Origin: Pseudomonadales bacterium
Lineage (GTDB): Bacteria > Pseudomonadota > Gammaproteobacteria > Pseudomonadales > Azotimanducaceae
Assembly: GCA_007128525.1 (NCBI GenBank)
Contig: SKXG01000006.1
Coordinates: forward strand, 1-11,514
DNA: 11,514 nucleotides
Direction: 5' to 3'
The notes under the pieces are model-generated. The model made no database searches and was not told where the DNA came from. It was given only the letters and a program-made list of their open reading frames with translations. The translations under genes and the position numbers were made by a program. Each line of letters begins with the position of its first letter. Position 1 is the first letter of the stretch. Below are positions 1 through 7,815 of this stretch, piece after piece.

Positions 1-1097
1 CGGTCAAAAGCAATGTACCGGCCGCCTTTGTCACCAACGCCCACCAGCTGCCGCATTTCCCCGTCTATCTCGGCGCTGAACAGGTTCGGTGAGGCGCCAA
101 TGTCCCGGTCATTGACTGCCGGCGCGTTGCTGCCACCCGGCCAGTAAATGTCGTTGGCTGTGAACTGGTAATGCCAGAGACGTTCACCGGACTGATAGTC
201 GAAAGCGACCAGGGCATCGGAGAACGGGCCAGCTGGGGCGGCGTATGCCTGGCCGGTACCGACGAAGCCCATGCCCAGTTCGGTATCCAGTGCGGCGCTG
301 GACCAGACCGATACGCCGCCGCCGCAGACGTCAGCCGGGTCCTCGGGATCTGACGGGCAGACGCTGGTGCGCCACAGTTCTTCACCGCTAAAGCGGTCAA
401 GCGCGACTATAGCGCCGTGGAACATGGGCTCGGCGGCAAACCACACCTGGTAGGAGGCTGCCCCGACGATCAGCTTGTCGCCGACCACTTTCGGTGAGCT
501 CCACAAGCGGCTGAAGGGCGTGTCCTCGACCTGGGTGGCCCAGCGTGCCGCGCCGGTAGCCCGGTCCCTGGCCCAGACATGCGCGCCGGTACCCGCGGCG
601 CCGGACGCTGAGGCGCCGGCATCACCGGCCACGTAAACCGAGTCGGCCGTAACGAATACCGATGCGGTGACCATGCCGCTGCCGGCGGTCAGCAGCTGCA
701 CCTGCCAGACCAGGCTGCCATCTTCGGCATCGACGGCACGAAGCCAGCCGGACGTGTCGGCGTAGTACACGACGCCATCGACCACGGCCGGTGTGCCGCT
801 GACGCCGGCGCCCGTTACGCGCTGCGCAACGTGCAGACTGTCCAGGCTGTCGGCGTTCAGGACAGGGGCTGTGTGGCTGCGCTGGTGGGCATAGTCGCGC
901 CCGAACATGGGCCAGTTCTGCGAGCCGAGGGGCAGGGGTTCGGCTGTGGGCGCCGGGGGTGCTGGTGGTGCAGGCGAAGAAGGCGGCGGCTCCTGCGTGC
1001 CGGAGGAGCTGCTGCCCCCGCATGCCGTCAGCAGCAATGCCGTGAGCAAGATGCCGGAACCGAGGACGAATTGCTTGCGGGTTCGCTGCGCCAGCAT
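1..1097 (-). CDS. PQQ-type beta-propeller lipoprotein, polyvinyl-alcohol-dehydrogenase-like (3' end outside window)
   Basis: The reading frame is open from ATG 1097 to the window edge, giving 365 full codons with the C-terminus missing. A GGAGG (1105-1109) lies 7 bases before the ATG. The N-terminus is a lipoprotein signal: basic RTRK, a hydrophobic stretch and a lipobox LTAC with Cys26, followed by a Ser/Pro/Ala-rich linker to about residue 58. The folded part starts at WPMFGRD (62-68) and shows propeller-blade repeats of the PQQ-enzyme kind, such as GTPAVVDGVVYYAD near 101 and VALDRFSGEELW near 231. The later stretches SVWSSAALD (263-271), GFVGTGQAY (277-285) and DIGASPNLF (332-340) resemble polyvinyl-alcohol dehydrogenase and related quinoprotein alcohol dehydrogenases. 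No CXXCH haem motif occurs in the visible part. The likely role is a membrane-tethered periplasmic alcohol-oxidising enzyme, but a non-catalytic BamB-like propeller is not excluded. The gene is divergent from pgaA. Confidence 0.85.
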   Translation of the reverse strand, partial: MLAQRTRKQFVLGSGILLTALLLTACGGSSSSGTQEPPPSSPAPPAPPAPTAEPLPLGSQNWPMFGRDYAHQRSHTAPVLNADSLDSLHVAQRVTGAGVSGTPAVVDGVVYYADTSGWLRAVDAEDGSLVWQVQLLTAGSGMVTASVFVTADSVYVAGDAGASASGAAGTGAHVWARDRATGAARWATQVEDTPFSRLWSSPKVVGDKLIVGAASYQVWFAAEPMFHGAIVALDRFSGEELWRTSVCPSDPEDPADVCGGGVSVWSSAALDTELGMGFVGTGQAYAAPAGPFSDALVAFDYQSGERLWHYQFTANDIYWPGGSNAPAVNDRDIGASPNLFSAEIDGEMRQLVGVGDKGGRYIAFD

Positions 1098-1116
1098 TGG
1101 AGGCCCTCCCCAGGGT

Positions 1117-1141
1117 CGTGTCATGCACTGGACATGACGCG
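1117..1141. promoter_or_regulatory. 25-bp dyad just upstream of the PQQ lipoprotein gene
   Basis: CGTGTCATG (1117-1125) and CATGACGCG (1133-1141) form an inverted repeat with one mismatch in nine, separated by 7 bases (CACTGGA). It begins about 20 bases upstream of the ATG at 1097 and 8 bases beyond the Shine-Dalgarno. Size and symmetry fit a dimeric repressor operator or a leader hairpin for the minus-strand gene. The protein that binds it cannot be named from sequence. Confidence 0.4.
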
Positions 1142-1157
1142 ACTATGCAGGGCTGTT

Positions 1158-1185
1158 ATTCAAATTCAAAGTATTTATTTTGAAT
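1158..1185. promoter_or_regulatory. AT-rich dyad in the divergent pgaA / PQQ-gene intergenic region
   Basis: ATTCAAA occurs twice in overlapping tandem (1158-1164 and 1164-1170), and its exact reverse complement TTTGAAT follows at 1179-1185. The inner pair gives 7-base arms with an 8-base AT-rich spacer. This AT-rich island stands out in a GC-rich window and sits between two divergent genes, so a promoter/operator serving one or both is likely. I could not place convincing -35/-10 hexamers with certainty. Confidence 0.4.
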
Positions 1186-1381
1186 ATCCAGTCTGTTTTC
1201 TTAGAGGGCATGATGGCGCTTGTGGGCCTGTTGGGCTTTCTGGCCTGTTCTTCCAATTACTCGCCAAACAACTTGGGTACAACTGTGCAACCGGAACGCC
1301 TGTAAAGCGGCACCTGAATCTTTCACAATATGCCAGACAAACGTTGGTTGAGGCCCTGGTGACCTGTCCTGCCAGGGTCCG

Positions 1382-3934
1382 ATGGCAACTTTCCTGAACC
1401 ATCAATCACAGGTAAGCAGTCTGGTGATACGTGGAACGGCCCATGGCTGGCTGATGGCTTCGCGCTGGCTGATGGCGGTCCTTTTGTGTCTGCAAGTCAG
1501 TGACCTGCAGGCCAAGGAGGCGTCTGCTGCAGAGCCGGCGCCCGCTGATCGGCTGCAGGCGGCGCGTGAAGAAGCTGTGCTTTTGGCACGTGCCGGAGAG
1601 CTGGACGCTGCGCTGCTGCGCCTGCGGAATCTGCTGCAGGCCTATCCCGATGACCCGCCGTTGATTGCCGATGCACTGACGGTGCTTGACTGGGCCGGTT
1701 CGTCTGCGGAGGCCGCCCAGCTGGCGGAGCGGCTGGTAGTGCCCGAGGTGCCGGACTGGGCCTGGTTGCCGTGGGCCCGCGCACTGCGTGATCTGGGCCG
1801 CTATGACGATGCATTGCAAGTGCTGGCGCAGGCCCGCAACCAGTGGCCGGCGGCCGCACCAGAGCGGCTCGAAGAGCCGGTTTTGCGGGCCTTGATTCTG
1901 GCCGATGCCGGCCAACATGCGCAGGCCATCGCCACCATAGAGCGGGCCCGGGCGACGCCGGGTGTGGCCGAGGTGCCGGCAGCCCTGGCTGCCGCCTACG
2001 TTTACCGTCGGGCCGGTGACCCCGGCCGTTCACTGCAGGCTTCGCAGTGGGTATTGAATCGCCACCCGGACCAGCCAGAGGCCTGGCAGCACCAGGTGTT
2101 TGCGCTGCTGGAACTGGGTGCGGCACGGCGGGCGCTGGAGCTGGGGGAAGCTCGTCCGGACCTGTTCAGCGCGTCGGACATGGCCCGCCTGCAACTGGCG
2201 CGTGCGGCTCAGCAGCTGGGTTGGGCGCGGGAAGCCGATGGGCAGCCGGGTATTGCGCATGCGGAGGTTCGGGCCGTTGCGATTGCCGCCGCCGAAGCGC
2301 TGGCCGAACTGCGCCAGACCATGCCTGATACGGCGCCCGAGCTGGTCACCGATGTTGAGCAGGAGTACCTGCTGGCGTTGTTCCAACAGGGTGACTATGC
2401 CGCGGTGCGGCGCCTCTATCAGCAATTGTCCGAGCAGGCGCAGCAGGTTGACGGTGCTTTGCGTACCGGCGTGCACCTGGCCGCAGCCGATGCCGCCCTG
2501 CATGACGATGACCCGGAAGCGGCACTGGCGCTGTACGATGCCCTGCTGGCCGATGATCCGTGGCTGTTCGAGGCCCGGATCGGCCGCTACTGGGCATTGA
2601 TCGATAGTGGGCAATACCATGCGGCGCAAGTTCTGATTGATGAATTGACGGCGGAGAAGCCCACCCATCTCCCCGGTGCCGATGGCGGGCCGGGTCCGCG
2701 TTACTGGCGAAGACTGGAGCTGGATCTGATGGCGGCCATGCACCGTGCCATGGCCAACCGGCCGGATTTGGCGCAGGCCCGTCTGGAACGCCTGCTTGAA
2801 CAGGCCCCGGCATCGGCGCAGATCATGCGGGAGCTGGCCACGGTGTACCGCTGGCGCGGTTGGTCGACGCGTGCCCTGGCGCTGAACGGGACCGCGCTGT
2901 ATTACGAACCGGACGTTGTTAACGGCCAGCTGCAGAACCTGCAACTGCGACAGGATCTGGGTCAGTACCAGCATGCCGCCGACGGCATAGCTGTGCTCTA
3001 TCAGCACTACCCGGATGTGCGGGCTGTACAGCGCGCCCGGCGCGATGTCGAGGATCGCCGGCGCTGGGGGCTGAGCAGCAGTGCCGAGTACGGCGACAGT
3101 GATGGCTTTGCCGACACCGGCTCGCGCGATCGGAGCTTGTTCACACGTGTGCACGGGCCCCGCCTGGCCCATCACTGGCAGGTCTATGGCTGGCACTACT
3201 ACAGCGACGCCCAGTTTCCTGAAGGCAGTGCCCGTTATGACCGGTTGGCGGCCGGCCTGGATTGGGGACAGGGGCCGCACACCGCGTACGTAGAAGCGCA
3301 CACCAGCCGCGTCGGTAGCACGGACCCTGGCGTCACGCTCGGTTATGCCTATCGCTGGGGTGATCACTGGCGCTTCACGAGCCGGTTTGACAGCTTCAGC
3401 ACCGACGTACCGTTGCGGGCCTATAACCAGGGCATCGATGGCTGGCGGCTGCAGGCAGGCGCTGAGTGGCGGGCGCACGAGTCGCGCCGGGCCCAGCTTG
3501 GTCTCGGCTATCTCGACTTGAGTGACGGCAATGCGCGGCTGTCGCTCAATGCCGGCGCCGAACAGCGGGTGCTGGCGCTGCCAGAGCATCAGACGCGCGT
3601 CCGCGTCGATCTGTACGGCAGTCGCGCCAGCCAGGAAGGCGGCCCCTATTTCAATCCGCAGCGGGACGCCTCGCTGGGTGCTGGTGCCGAGCATCAGTGG
3701 CTGACTTGGCGCGACGGGCGCCGCACGCTGACGCAACATTTCCGGCTCGGGGTCGGTGGCTATTGGCAGGATGGTTTTGGTACGGAACCCACGGCTGACC
3801 TGGGCTACGCCCATCACTGGCAGCTCACTCGCCTGTGGCGTGTCAATTATGGCCTGGGCTGGAGTGCGCGTGCCTATGATGGTAACCGTGAACGCCGCTG
3901 GTACGGGCGTCTGGGTATAGAGGGCCTGTTCTGA
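1382..3934 (+). CDS. pgaA: PgaA, outer-membrane PNAG export porin (TPR + beta-barrel)
   Basis: This 850-residue protein is the outer-membrane exporter of poly-beta-1,6-N-acetylglucosamine. A hydrophobic signal stretch (WLMAVLLCL, about residues 29-37) precedes a long alpha-helical region (about 45-550) with TPR-like helix pairs rich in Ala/Leu and pattern elements such as DAALLRLRNLLQAYPDDPP. From about residue 555 the sequence turns into alternating amphipathic strands rich in Tyr, Trp, Gly and Arg, ending in a terminal Phe as in barrels folded by the BAM machine. Stretches such as VPLRA and AYDGNRERRWYGRL match E. coli PgaA (807 aa) by eye. In the family the TPR domain binds PgaB and the barrel is the pore. 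The start is uncertain: ATG 1382 has AGGG 4 bases upstream, while GTG 1424 or ATG 1454 would give a more compact signal peptide. The stop shares one base with the pgaB start. Confidence 0.93.
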   Translation: MATFLNHQSQVSSLVIRGTAHGWLMASRWLMAVLLCLQVSDLQAKEASAAEPAPADRLQAAREEAVLLARAGELDAALLRLRNLLQAYPDDPPLIADALTVLDWAGSSAEAAQLAERLVVPEVPDWAWLPWARALRDLGRYDDALQVLAQARNQWPAAAPERLEEPVLRALILADAGQHAQAIATIERARATPGVAEVPAALAAAYVYRRAGDPGRSLQASQWVLNRHPDQPEAWQHQVFALLELGAARRALELGEARPDLFSASDMARLQLARAAQQLGWAREADGQPGIAHAEVRAVAIAAAEALAELRQTMPDTAPELVTDVEQEYLLALFQQGDYAAVRRLYQQLSEQAQQVDGALRTGVHLAAADAALHDDDPEAALALYDALLADDPWLFEARIGRYWALIDSGQYHAAQVLIDELTAEKPTHLPGADGGPGPRYWRRLELDLMAAMHRAMANRPDLAQARLERLLEQAPASAQIMRELATVYRWRGWSTRALALNGTALYYEPDVVNGQLQNLQLRQDLGQYQHAADGIAVLYQHYPDVRAVQRARRDVEDRRRWGLSSSAEYGDSDGFADTGSRDRSLFTRVHGPRLAHHWQVYGWHYYSDAQFPEGSARYDRLAAGLDWGQGPHTAYVEAHTSRVGSTDPGVTLGYAYRWGDHWRFTSRFDSFSTDVPLRAYNQGIDGWRLQAGAEWRAHESRRAQLGLGYLDLSDGNARLSLNAGAEQRVLALPEHQTRVRVDLYGSRASQEGGPYFNPQRDASLGAGAEHQWLTWRDGRRTLTQHFRLGVGGYWQDGFGTEPTADLGYAHHWQLTRLWRVNYGLGWSARAYDGNRERRWYGRLGIEGLF

Positions 3935-5967
3935 TGCAGGGGGTGATGTTGACAGTGCGTTACTTGGCGGCCCTGCTGCTCGTTGTGTTGGCGGCCTGTG
4001 TGCCGCTCGCTGGGTCGAACAGTGGTTCGCAAACCCATGCGCCGCCGACCCGTGACGCGCCGGCAATCAGCCCGGAACAGACAGCTGACGGCCAGTCCTG
4101 GGTTGCGGTGTCCTGGCATGATGTGGTGCCGGATGCAGCGGCGGCTGCACGAGACCCCTATGCGGTGACCACCGACGACCTGGCGCGGCAGTTCGACTAC
4201 CTGCGTGACCATGGCTGGCAGCCGGTGTCGCTGGCAGACATTCTGGCGGCGCACCGGGGTGAGGCCGAGCTTCCCGAACGTGCGGTGCTGCTGACCTTCG
4301 ATGATGGCCTGGAAAGCCACTACAGCCAGGTCTTTCCGCTGCTCCAGGCCTATGACTACCCGGCCGTGCTGGCGCTGGTCACAAGCTGGCTTGAGCAGGA
4401 AGACGGCTGGCAGATTGAGTACGAAGGTCGGCTGCGTGACCGGGAAGGCTTTCTAAGCTGGGAGCAGATTCGCGAAATGCAGGATTCCGGCCTGGTCGAA
4501 CTGGCCAGCCACAGCCATGACCTGCATCAGGGTGTGCTGGCCAATCCGCAGGGCAACGTGCAGCCCGCAGCCGTGACACGTCAGTTCCTGCTGCATCCGG
4601 ATGTGTATGAAACGGACGCGCAGTGGCGGGAACGGGTAGAGGCAGATCTGCGCCTGAGTGCGGAAATCATCGAGCAGCGTACCGGCTCGCGGCCCAGTGC
4701 CATCGTCTGGCCCTACGGAGAGTTCAATGCGGCGCTGGAAACCATGGCTGCTGACCTCGGCATGGTGGTGTCGCTGGGCCTGACCAGCGGCAGCAACACC
4801 ACAGCAACACTGCACGGCCTGAACCGCCTGCTGATCAGCGGTCAGCCGGACCTGCCGCTGTTCGCAAGCCTGCTGCCACAACAGCCCAGACGGACCCTGC
4901 AGCGCGTGGCGCACATCGATCTCGACTATGTCTACGATGACGATCCGTTACAGGAAGTGCGCAACCTCGATGCGTTGATCGAGCGTATCGCCCGGCTTGA
5001 AATCAATAAGGTGTATCTGCAGGCATTTGCCGACCCCGACGGTGACGGCAACCCCGAAGCGCTGTACTTCCCGAACCGGCATCTGCCGGTACGACGTGAC
5101 CTGTTCAACCGGGTGGCCTGGCAGCTGCGCACGCGAGCTGGTGTCGAGGTGTATGCCTGGATGCCGGTGCTGGCTTTCGATCTGCCAGACCGGGAGCAGC
5201 ATGCACGGTTGTCGGTGCTGCGCCCGGGCGATGACGGGCCGGAGCCGGCCTGGTTCGACTATCGTCGGATGAGCCCGTTCCTGCCCGAAGCGCGACAGCT
5301 GATCGCCGAGATCTACGAAGATCTGGCCGCGCATGCTTCCTTTGCCGGCATCATCTTTCACGATGATGCCTATCTGGCAGCCGATGAAGATCTCGCGGCC
5401 TGTGTGCCCGAGGCCAGCTGGCCCGACGGCTCGGCGATCGAGAACTGCCAGCTCTCGCCATCTGAGAAGACGGCTGCGTTGACGGAATTCACGCTGCAGC
5501 TGGCCGACGTTGTGCGGCAGTATCGCCCGGCGATCCGTACCGCGCGCAATCTCTATGCGCGGGCAGTGCTTGAGCCTGAAGCGCAGGCACGGTTCTCGCA
5601 AAGCCTGCCGGATGCGCTGGCCGCTTATGACACCACCGCCATCATGGCGATGCCGCGGATGGAAGGGGTGGAGCACCCCAAGGCCTGGTTGCGCGAGTTG
5701 GTGGCCACGGTGCGTGAATACCCGAACGGTCTGGAGCGCACGCTGTTCGAATTGCAGGCCAAGGACTGGAATGAGGATCGCTGGCTGTCCGGCGAGACGC
5801 TCAAAGCACAGATGCAGCTGCTGGTCAGGGAAGGGGCGCTGCACATCGGCTACTACCCAGACGACTTCATTCGGGGGCGGCCGGAATTTGAGCCACTGTT
5901 TCGCGGCATTTCCACTCGCACTTTTCCCTATGTGCGCTCTGAGTGCGGGAGTGGCGAGTCATGCTGA
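3934..5967 (+). CDS. pgaB: PgaB, PNAG N-deacetylase lipoprotein with C-terminal glycosidase-like domain
   Basis: PgaB (677 aa; E. coli about 672) partially de-N-acetylates PNAG in the periplasm, which is needed for export through PgaA. A lipobox VLAAC places the lipidated Cys at residue 22. The N-terminal CE4/NodB-type domain (about 55-310) has TFDDG (121-125), the metal-ligand block ASHSHDLH (191-198, His193 and His198 in the spacing of E. coli His184/His189) and WPYGEFN (259-265). The C-terminal domain (about 320-670) has HIDLDYVYDD, YLQAFADPDGDG, YAWMPVL and the acidic FHDD (475-478), as in the domain shown in E. coli and Bordetella PgaB to cleave deacetylated PNAG. GAGGG (3920-3924) lies 9 bases before ATG 3934; ATG 3946 is an alternative start with AGGGGG only 2 bases away. 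The end overlaps pgaC by 7 bases. Confidence 0.95.
   Translation: MQGVMLTVRYLAALLLVVLAACVPLAGSNSGSQTHAPPTRDAPAISPEQTADGQSWVAVSWHDVVPDAAAAARDPYAVTTDDLARQFDYLRDHGWQPVSLADILAAHRGEAELPERAVLLTFDDGLESHYSQVFPLLQAYDYPAVLALVTSWLEQEDGWQIEYEGRLRDREGFLSWEQIREMQDSGLVELASHSHDLHQGVLANPQGNVQPAAVTRQFLLHPDVYETDAQWRERVEADLRLSAEIIEQRTGSRPSAIVWPYGEFNAALETMAADLGMVVSLGLTSGSNTTATLHGLNRLLISGQPDLPLFASLLPQQPRRTLQRVAHIDLDYVYDDDPLQEVRNLDALIERIARLEINKVYLQAFADPDGDGNPEALYFPNRHLPVRRDLFNRVAWQLRTRAGVEVYAWMPVLAFDLPDREQHARLSVLRPGDDGPEPAWFDYRRMSPFLPEARQLIAEIYEDLAAHASFAGIIFHDDAYLAADEDLAACVPEASWPDGSAIENCQLSPSEKTAALTEFTLQLADVVRQYRPAIRTARNLYARAVLEPEAQARFSQSLPDALAAYDTTAIMAMPRMEGVEHPKAWLRELVATVREYPNGLERTLFELQAKDWNEDRWLSGETLKAQMQLLVREGALHIGYYPDDFIRGRPEFEPLFRGISTRTFPYVRSECGSGESC
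5947..5951 (+). promoter_or_regulatory. Shine-Dalgarno that decides the pgaC start
   Basis: GGGAG lies 9 bases before ATG 5961 and inside the end of pgaB. The longer GTG 5943 start has no comparable purine run in front of it, so ATG 5961 is preferred. Confidence 0.55.
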
Positions 5968-7232
5968 GTTGGGGTGAGACAACCGGCCTGATCGCATTTC
6001 TGTTCAATTTTGCGTTCTACTACCCGCTGTTCATGGCCTGGGTGTGGATGATCGGCGCCGTCTATTACTTCTTCCACTGGGAGCGGGCCGATGGCAGCTC
6101 TCCGGAAGATCCGCCGGAACTGGATGAATATCCGCCGTGCTCCATTTTGCTGCCCTGTTTCAACGAAGGCGATACCGTGCGCGACACGATCGCCTGGTTG
6201 GCGGATCAGACGTATCCGAATTTTGAGATCATTGCCATCAATGATGGCAGCAGCGACAACACGGCTGAGATACTTGATGAGCTGGCACAGCACTACGAGC
6301 AGCTCCGGGTGCTGCATTTTGCGAGCAATCAGGGCAAGGCGATGGCGCTGCGCATGGCTGCGCTGTCATCGCCCCATGAGTATCTGATCTGCATTGATGG
6401 TGACGCCATCCTGCACCCAACTGCCGTGCACTGGCTGATGCGGCATCTGATCTCGGGCCCGCGAGTTGGCGCGGTAACCGGTAACCCCCGCATTCGCAAC
6501 CGCTCGACGCTGCTTGGCCGGCTGCAGGTGGGCGAGTTCTCGTCGATCATTGGCATGATCAAGCGGGCGCAACGCATCTATGGCCGCATCTTTACCGTCT
6601 CCGGCGTGGTTACCGGCTTTCGCAAAGCGGCGCTGCACCGCAATACCTATTGGAATACCGACATGGTGACGGAAGACATCGACGTCACCTGGCAGATCCA
6701 GAACGACCATTGGGATGTGCGTTACGAACCCAATGCGCTGTGCTGGATTCTGACGCCGGAGACGCTGCGCGGACTGTGGAAGCAGCGTCTGCGCTGGGCG
6801 CAGGGTGGGGTTGAAGTGCTCAAGCGCTATCGCCACCGACTGTTTTCCTGGCGCCACCGAAGAATGTGGATGGTGATTGCCGAATACGCGACCAGTGTGT
6901 TCTGGGCATATGTGATGGCCACCATCATGCTGCTGTATGCGGCCGGCCTGGTGCTGCCAATGCCGGAGAGCCTGCAGGTCAGCACGCTGCTGCCGCGCTG
7001 GACTGGCGTCATGCTTGGTTTGACCTGTCTGACCCAGTTTGCCGTCAGCCTGGCCATCGACAGCCGTTACGAAAAAGGACTGTGGCGGGTTTATTTCTGG
7101 GTGATCTGGTACCCGCTGGCCTTCTGGGTTCTCAACATGCTGACCACTGTGGTCGCGGTACCCAAGGCGCTGCTCAAGCGCCGCGGGCAACGTGCCACCT
7201 GGGTCAGCCCCGACCGCGGGATCATGCCGTGA
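5961..7232 (+). CDS. pgaC: PgaC, processive PNAG synthase (GT2 glycosyltransferase)
   Basis: This 423-residue inner-membrane protein is the catalytic subunit that polymerises UDP-GlcNAc into beta-1,6-linked PNAG, with PgaD as partner. An N-terminal hydrophobic region (about 9-38) leads into a cytoplasmic GT2 domain with PCFNEG (65-70), the nucleotide-binding NDGSSD (94-99), the DGD metal motif (146-148), TED (238-240, presumed catalytic base Asp) and QRLRW (275-279, acceptor/processivity motif). C-terminal membrane helices follow at about 305-333, 345-366 and 376-402, ending in RATWVSPDRGI, which matches the end of E. coli PgaC. It is shorter at the N-terminus than the 441-residue E. coli protein. 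A GTG start at 5943 would add 6 polar residues, but the GGGAG favours ATG 5961. The gene overlaps pgaB by 7 bases and pgaD by 4. Confidence 0.95.
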   Translation: MLSWGETTGLIAFLFNFAFYYPLFMAWVWMIGAVYYFFHWERADGSSPEDPPELDEYPPCSILLPCFNEGDTVRDTIAWLADQTYPNFEIIAINDGSSDNTAEILDELAQHYEQLRVLHFASNQGKAMALRMAALSSPHEYLICIDGDAILHPTAVHWLMRHLISGPRVGAVTGNPRIRNRSTLLGRLQVGEFSSIIGMIKRAQRIYGRIFTVSGVVTGFRKAALHRNTYWNTDMVTEDIDVTWQIQNDHWDVRYEPNALCWILTPETLRGLWKQRLRWAQGGVEVLKRYRHRLFSWRHRRMWMVIAEYATSVFWAYVMATIMLLYAAGLVLPMPESLQVSTLLPRWTGVMLGLTCLTQFAVSLAIDSRYEKGLWRVYFWVIWYPLAFWVLNMLTTVVAVPKALLKRRGQRATWVSPDRGIMP

Positions 7233-7771
7233 AGCGACCGGAACCCAAACATCCGGACATCATCTATCGGCCGGATCTGGTGCCGAAGCGGCGCCGTGCG
7301 CTGTTCTCCGGTATTACCCTGGTCGCCTGGGTCATCTGGGCCTATCTGTTTCTGCCACTGGTCAATCTGCTGGCCTGGTATCTGGGCTATGAGTTGTTCA
7401 GCCATCATGTGCTGGACCTTGAGCGTTCGGTTTTGATCGGGACGCTGCAGGCGTATGGGCTGGTCATTGCCTGCGCTGGCCTGGTCATTATCGGCTGGTC
7501 GCGCTATCACGTGATCCGTTTTCGGGGGCGTGAACGGCGCACCCCAATCGAAGATGTCTCAGCGGCAATGCTCAGCGAGCGCTTTCAGGTCGACCTGGAC
7601 ACCATTGCCCGCCTGCAGGGCGGCAAGAACTTGATCATGCATCTGGACAGCGAAGGCATGGTGCTGTCGGTGCAGGAAAATACAGGTGAGATCGCTGATT
7701 CCGATGGCGAATCCGGGTTTGACGAACAAGTCTTACAAGACCCCAACAAGCACGAGAAACCGCCAAATTGA
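7229..7771 (+). CDS. pgaD: PgaD, PNAG synthase accessory membrane subunit
   Basis: The GTG at 7229 overlaps the pgaC stop in a GTGA arrangement and opens a 180-residue protein in the position of pgaD. Two transmembrane segments are visible, about residues 30-52 (TLVAWVIWAYLFLPLVNLLAW) and 71-90 (GTLQAYGLVIACAGLVIIGW), joined by a short loop, followed by a cytoplasmic tail. That is the PgaD plan; in E. coli PgaC and PgaD together bind c-di-GMP and this stabilises the synthase. The RFRGRERRTP stretch after helix 2 and the DLDTIARLQGGKNLIMHLDSEG stretch match the C-terminal half of E. coli PgaD (137 aa) loosely. The protein is longer than that relative, with about 18 more residues at the N-terminus and an acidic tail of about 30 residues. 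PgaD is poorly conserved, so the call rests on topology and position as much as on sequence. Confidence 0.85.
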   Translation: MKRPEPKHPDIIYRPDLVPKRRRALFSGITLVAWVIWAYLFLPLVNLLAWYLGYELFSHHVLDLERSVLIGTLQAYGLVIACAGLVIIGWSRYHVIRFRGRERRTPIEDVSAAMLSERFQVDLDTIARLQGGKNLIMHLDSEGMVLSVQENTGEIADSDGESGFDEQVLQDPNKHEKPPN

Positions 7772-7787
7772 TGTGAACTGCGTCACA
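7772..7787. promoter_or_regulatory. Perfect CRP/Vfr-type palindrome after pgaD
   Basis: TGTGA-N6-TCACA, with spacer ACTGCG, starts on the base after the pgaD stop codon. It matches the CRP core consensus in all ten defined bases. Its centre (7779.5) is about 46 bases before the start of the downstream microprotein ORF. It could bind a CRP-family regulator, or act only as a 5-bp RNA hairpin. No CRP-family gene is in the window. Confidence 0.45.
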
Positions 7788-7815
7788 GGTTAGAAAGAAC
7801 CCCTGGGAACACATC

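Noticed and set aside
1186..1381. A CsrA-controlled pgaA leader with several GGA sites, as in E. coli
   Set aside because: Only one GGA (near 1293) is seen in the leader and none overlaps the start-proximal AGGG, so the multi-site E. coli arrangement is not supported.
2030..4066. A 678-codon open frame on the minus strand opposite pgaA and the start of pgaB
   Set aside because: It is a shadow frame of a GC-rich gene: it lies wholly opposite well-supported pga coding sequence, and its translation is Arg/Pro/Gln-rich with no family features.
4948..5844. A 298-codon minus-strand open frame opposite pgaB
   Set aside because: The PgaB frame carries conserved motifs throughout this stretch, while the minus frame has low-complexity Arg/Gln/His-rich content.
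6866..7228. An upstream extension of the pgaD frame to ATG 6866 (301 codons)
   Set aside because: The extra 121 residues lie inside pgaC in another frame and have no membrane or PgaD features. GTG 7229 overlapping the pgaC stop fits operon layout.
7772..7787. The TGTGA/TCACA dyad as an intrinsic terminator of pgaD
   Set aside because: A 5-bp mixed stem followed by GGTTAG lacks a T-tract, so a protein-binding site is the better reading.
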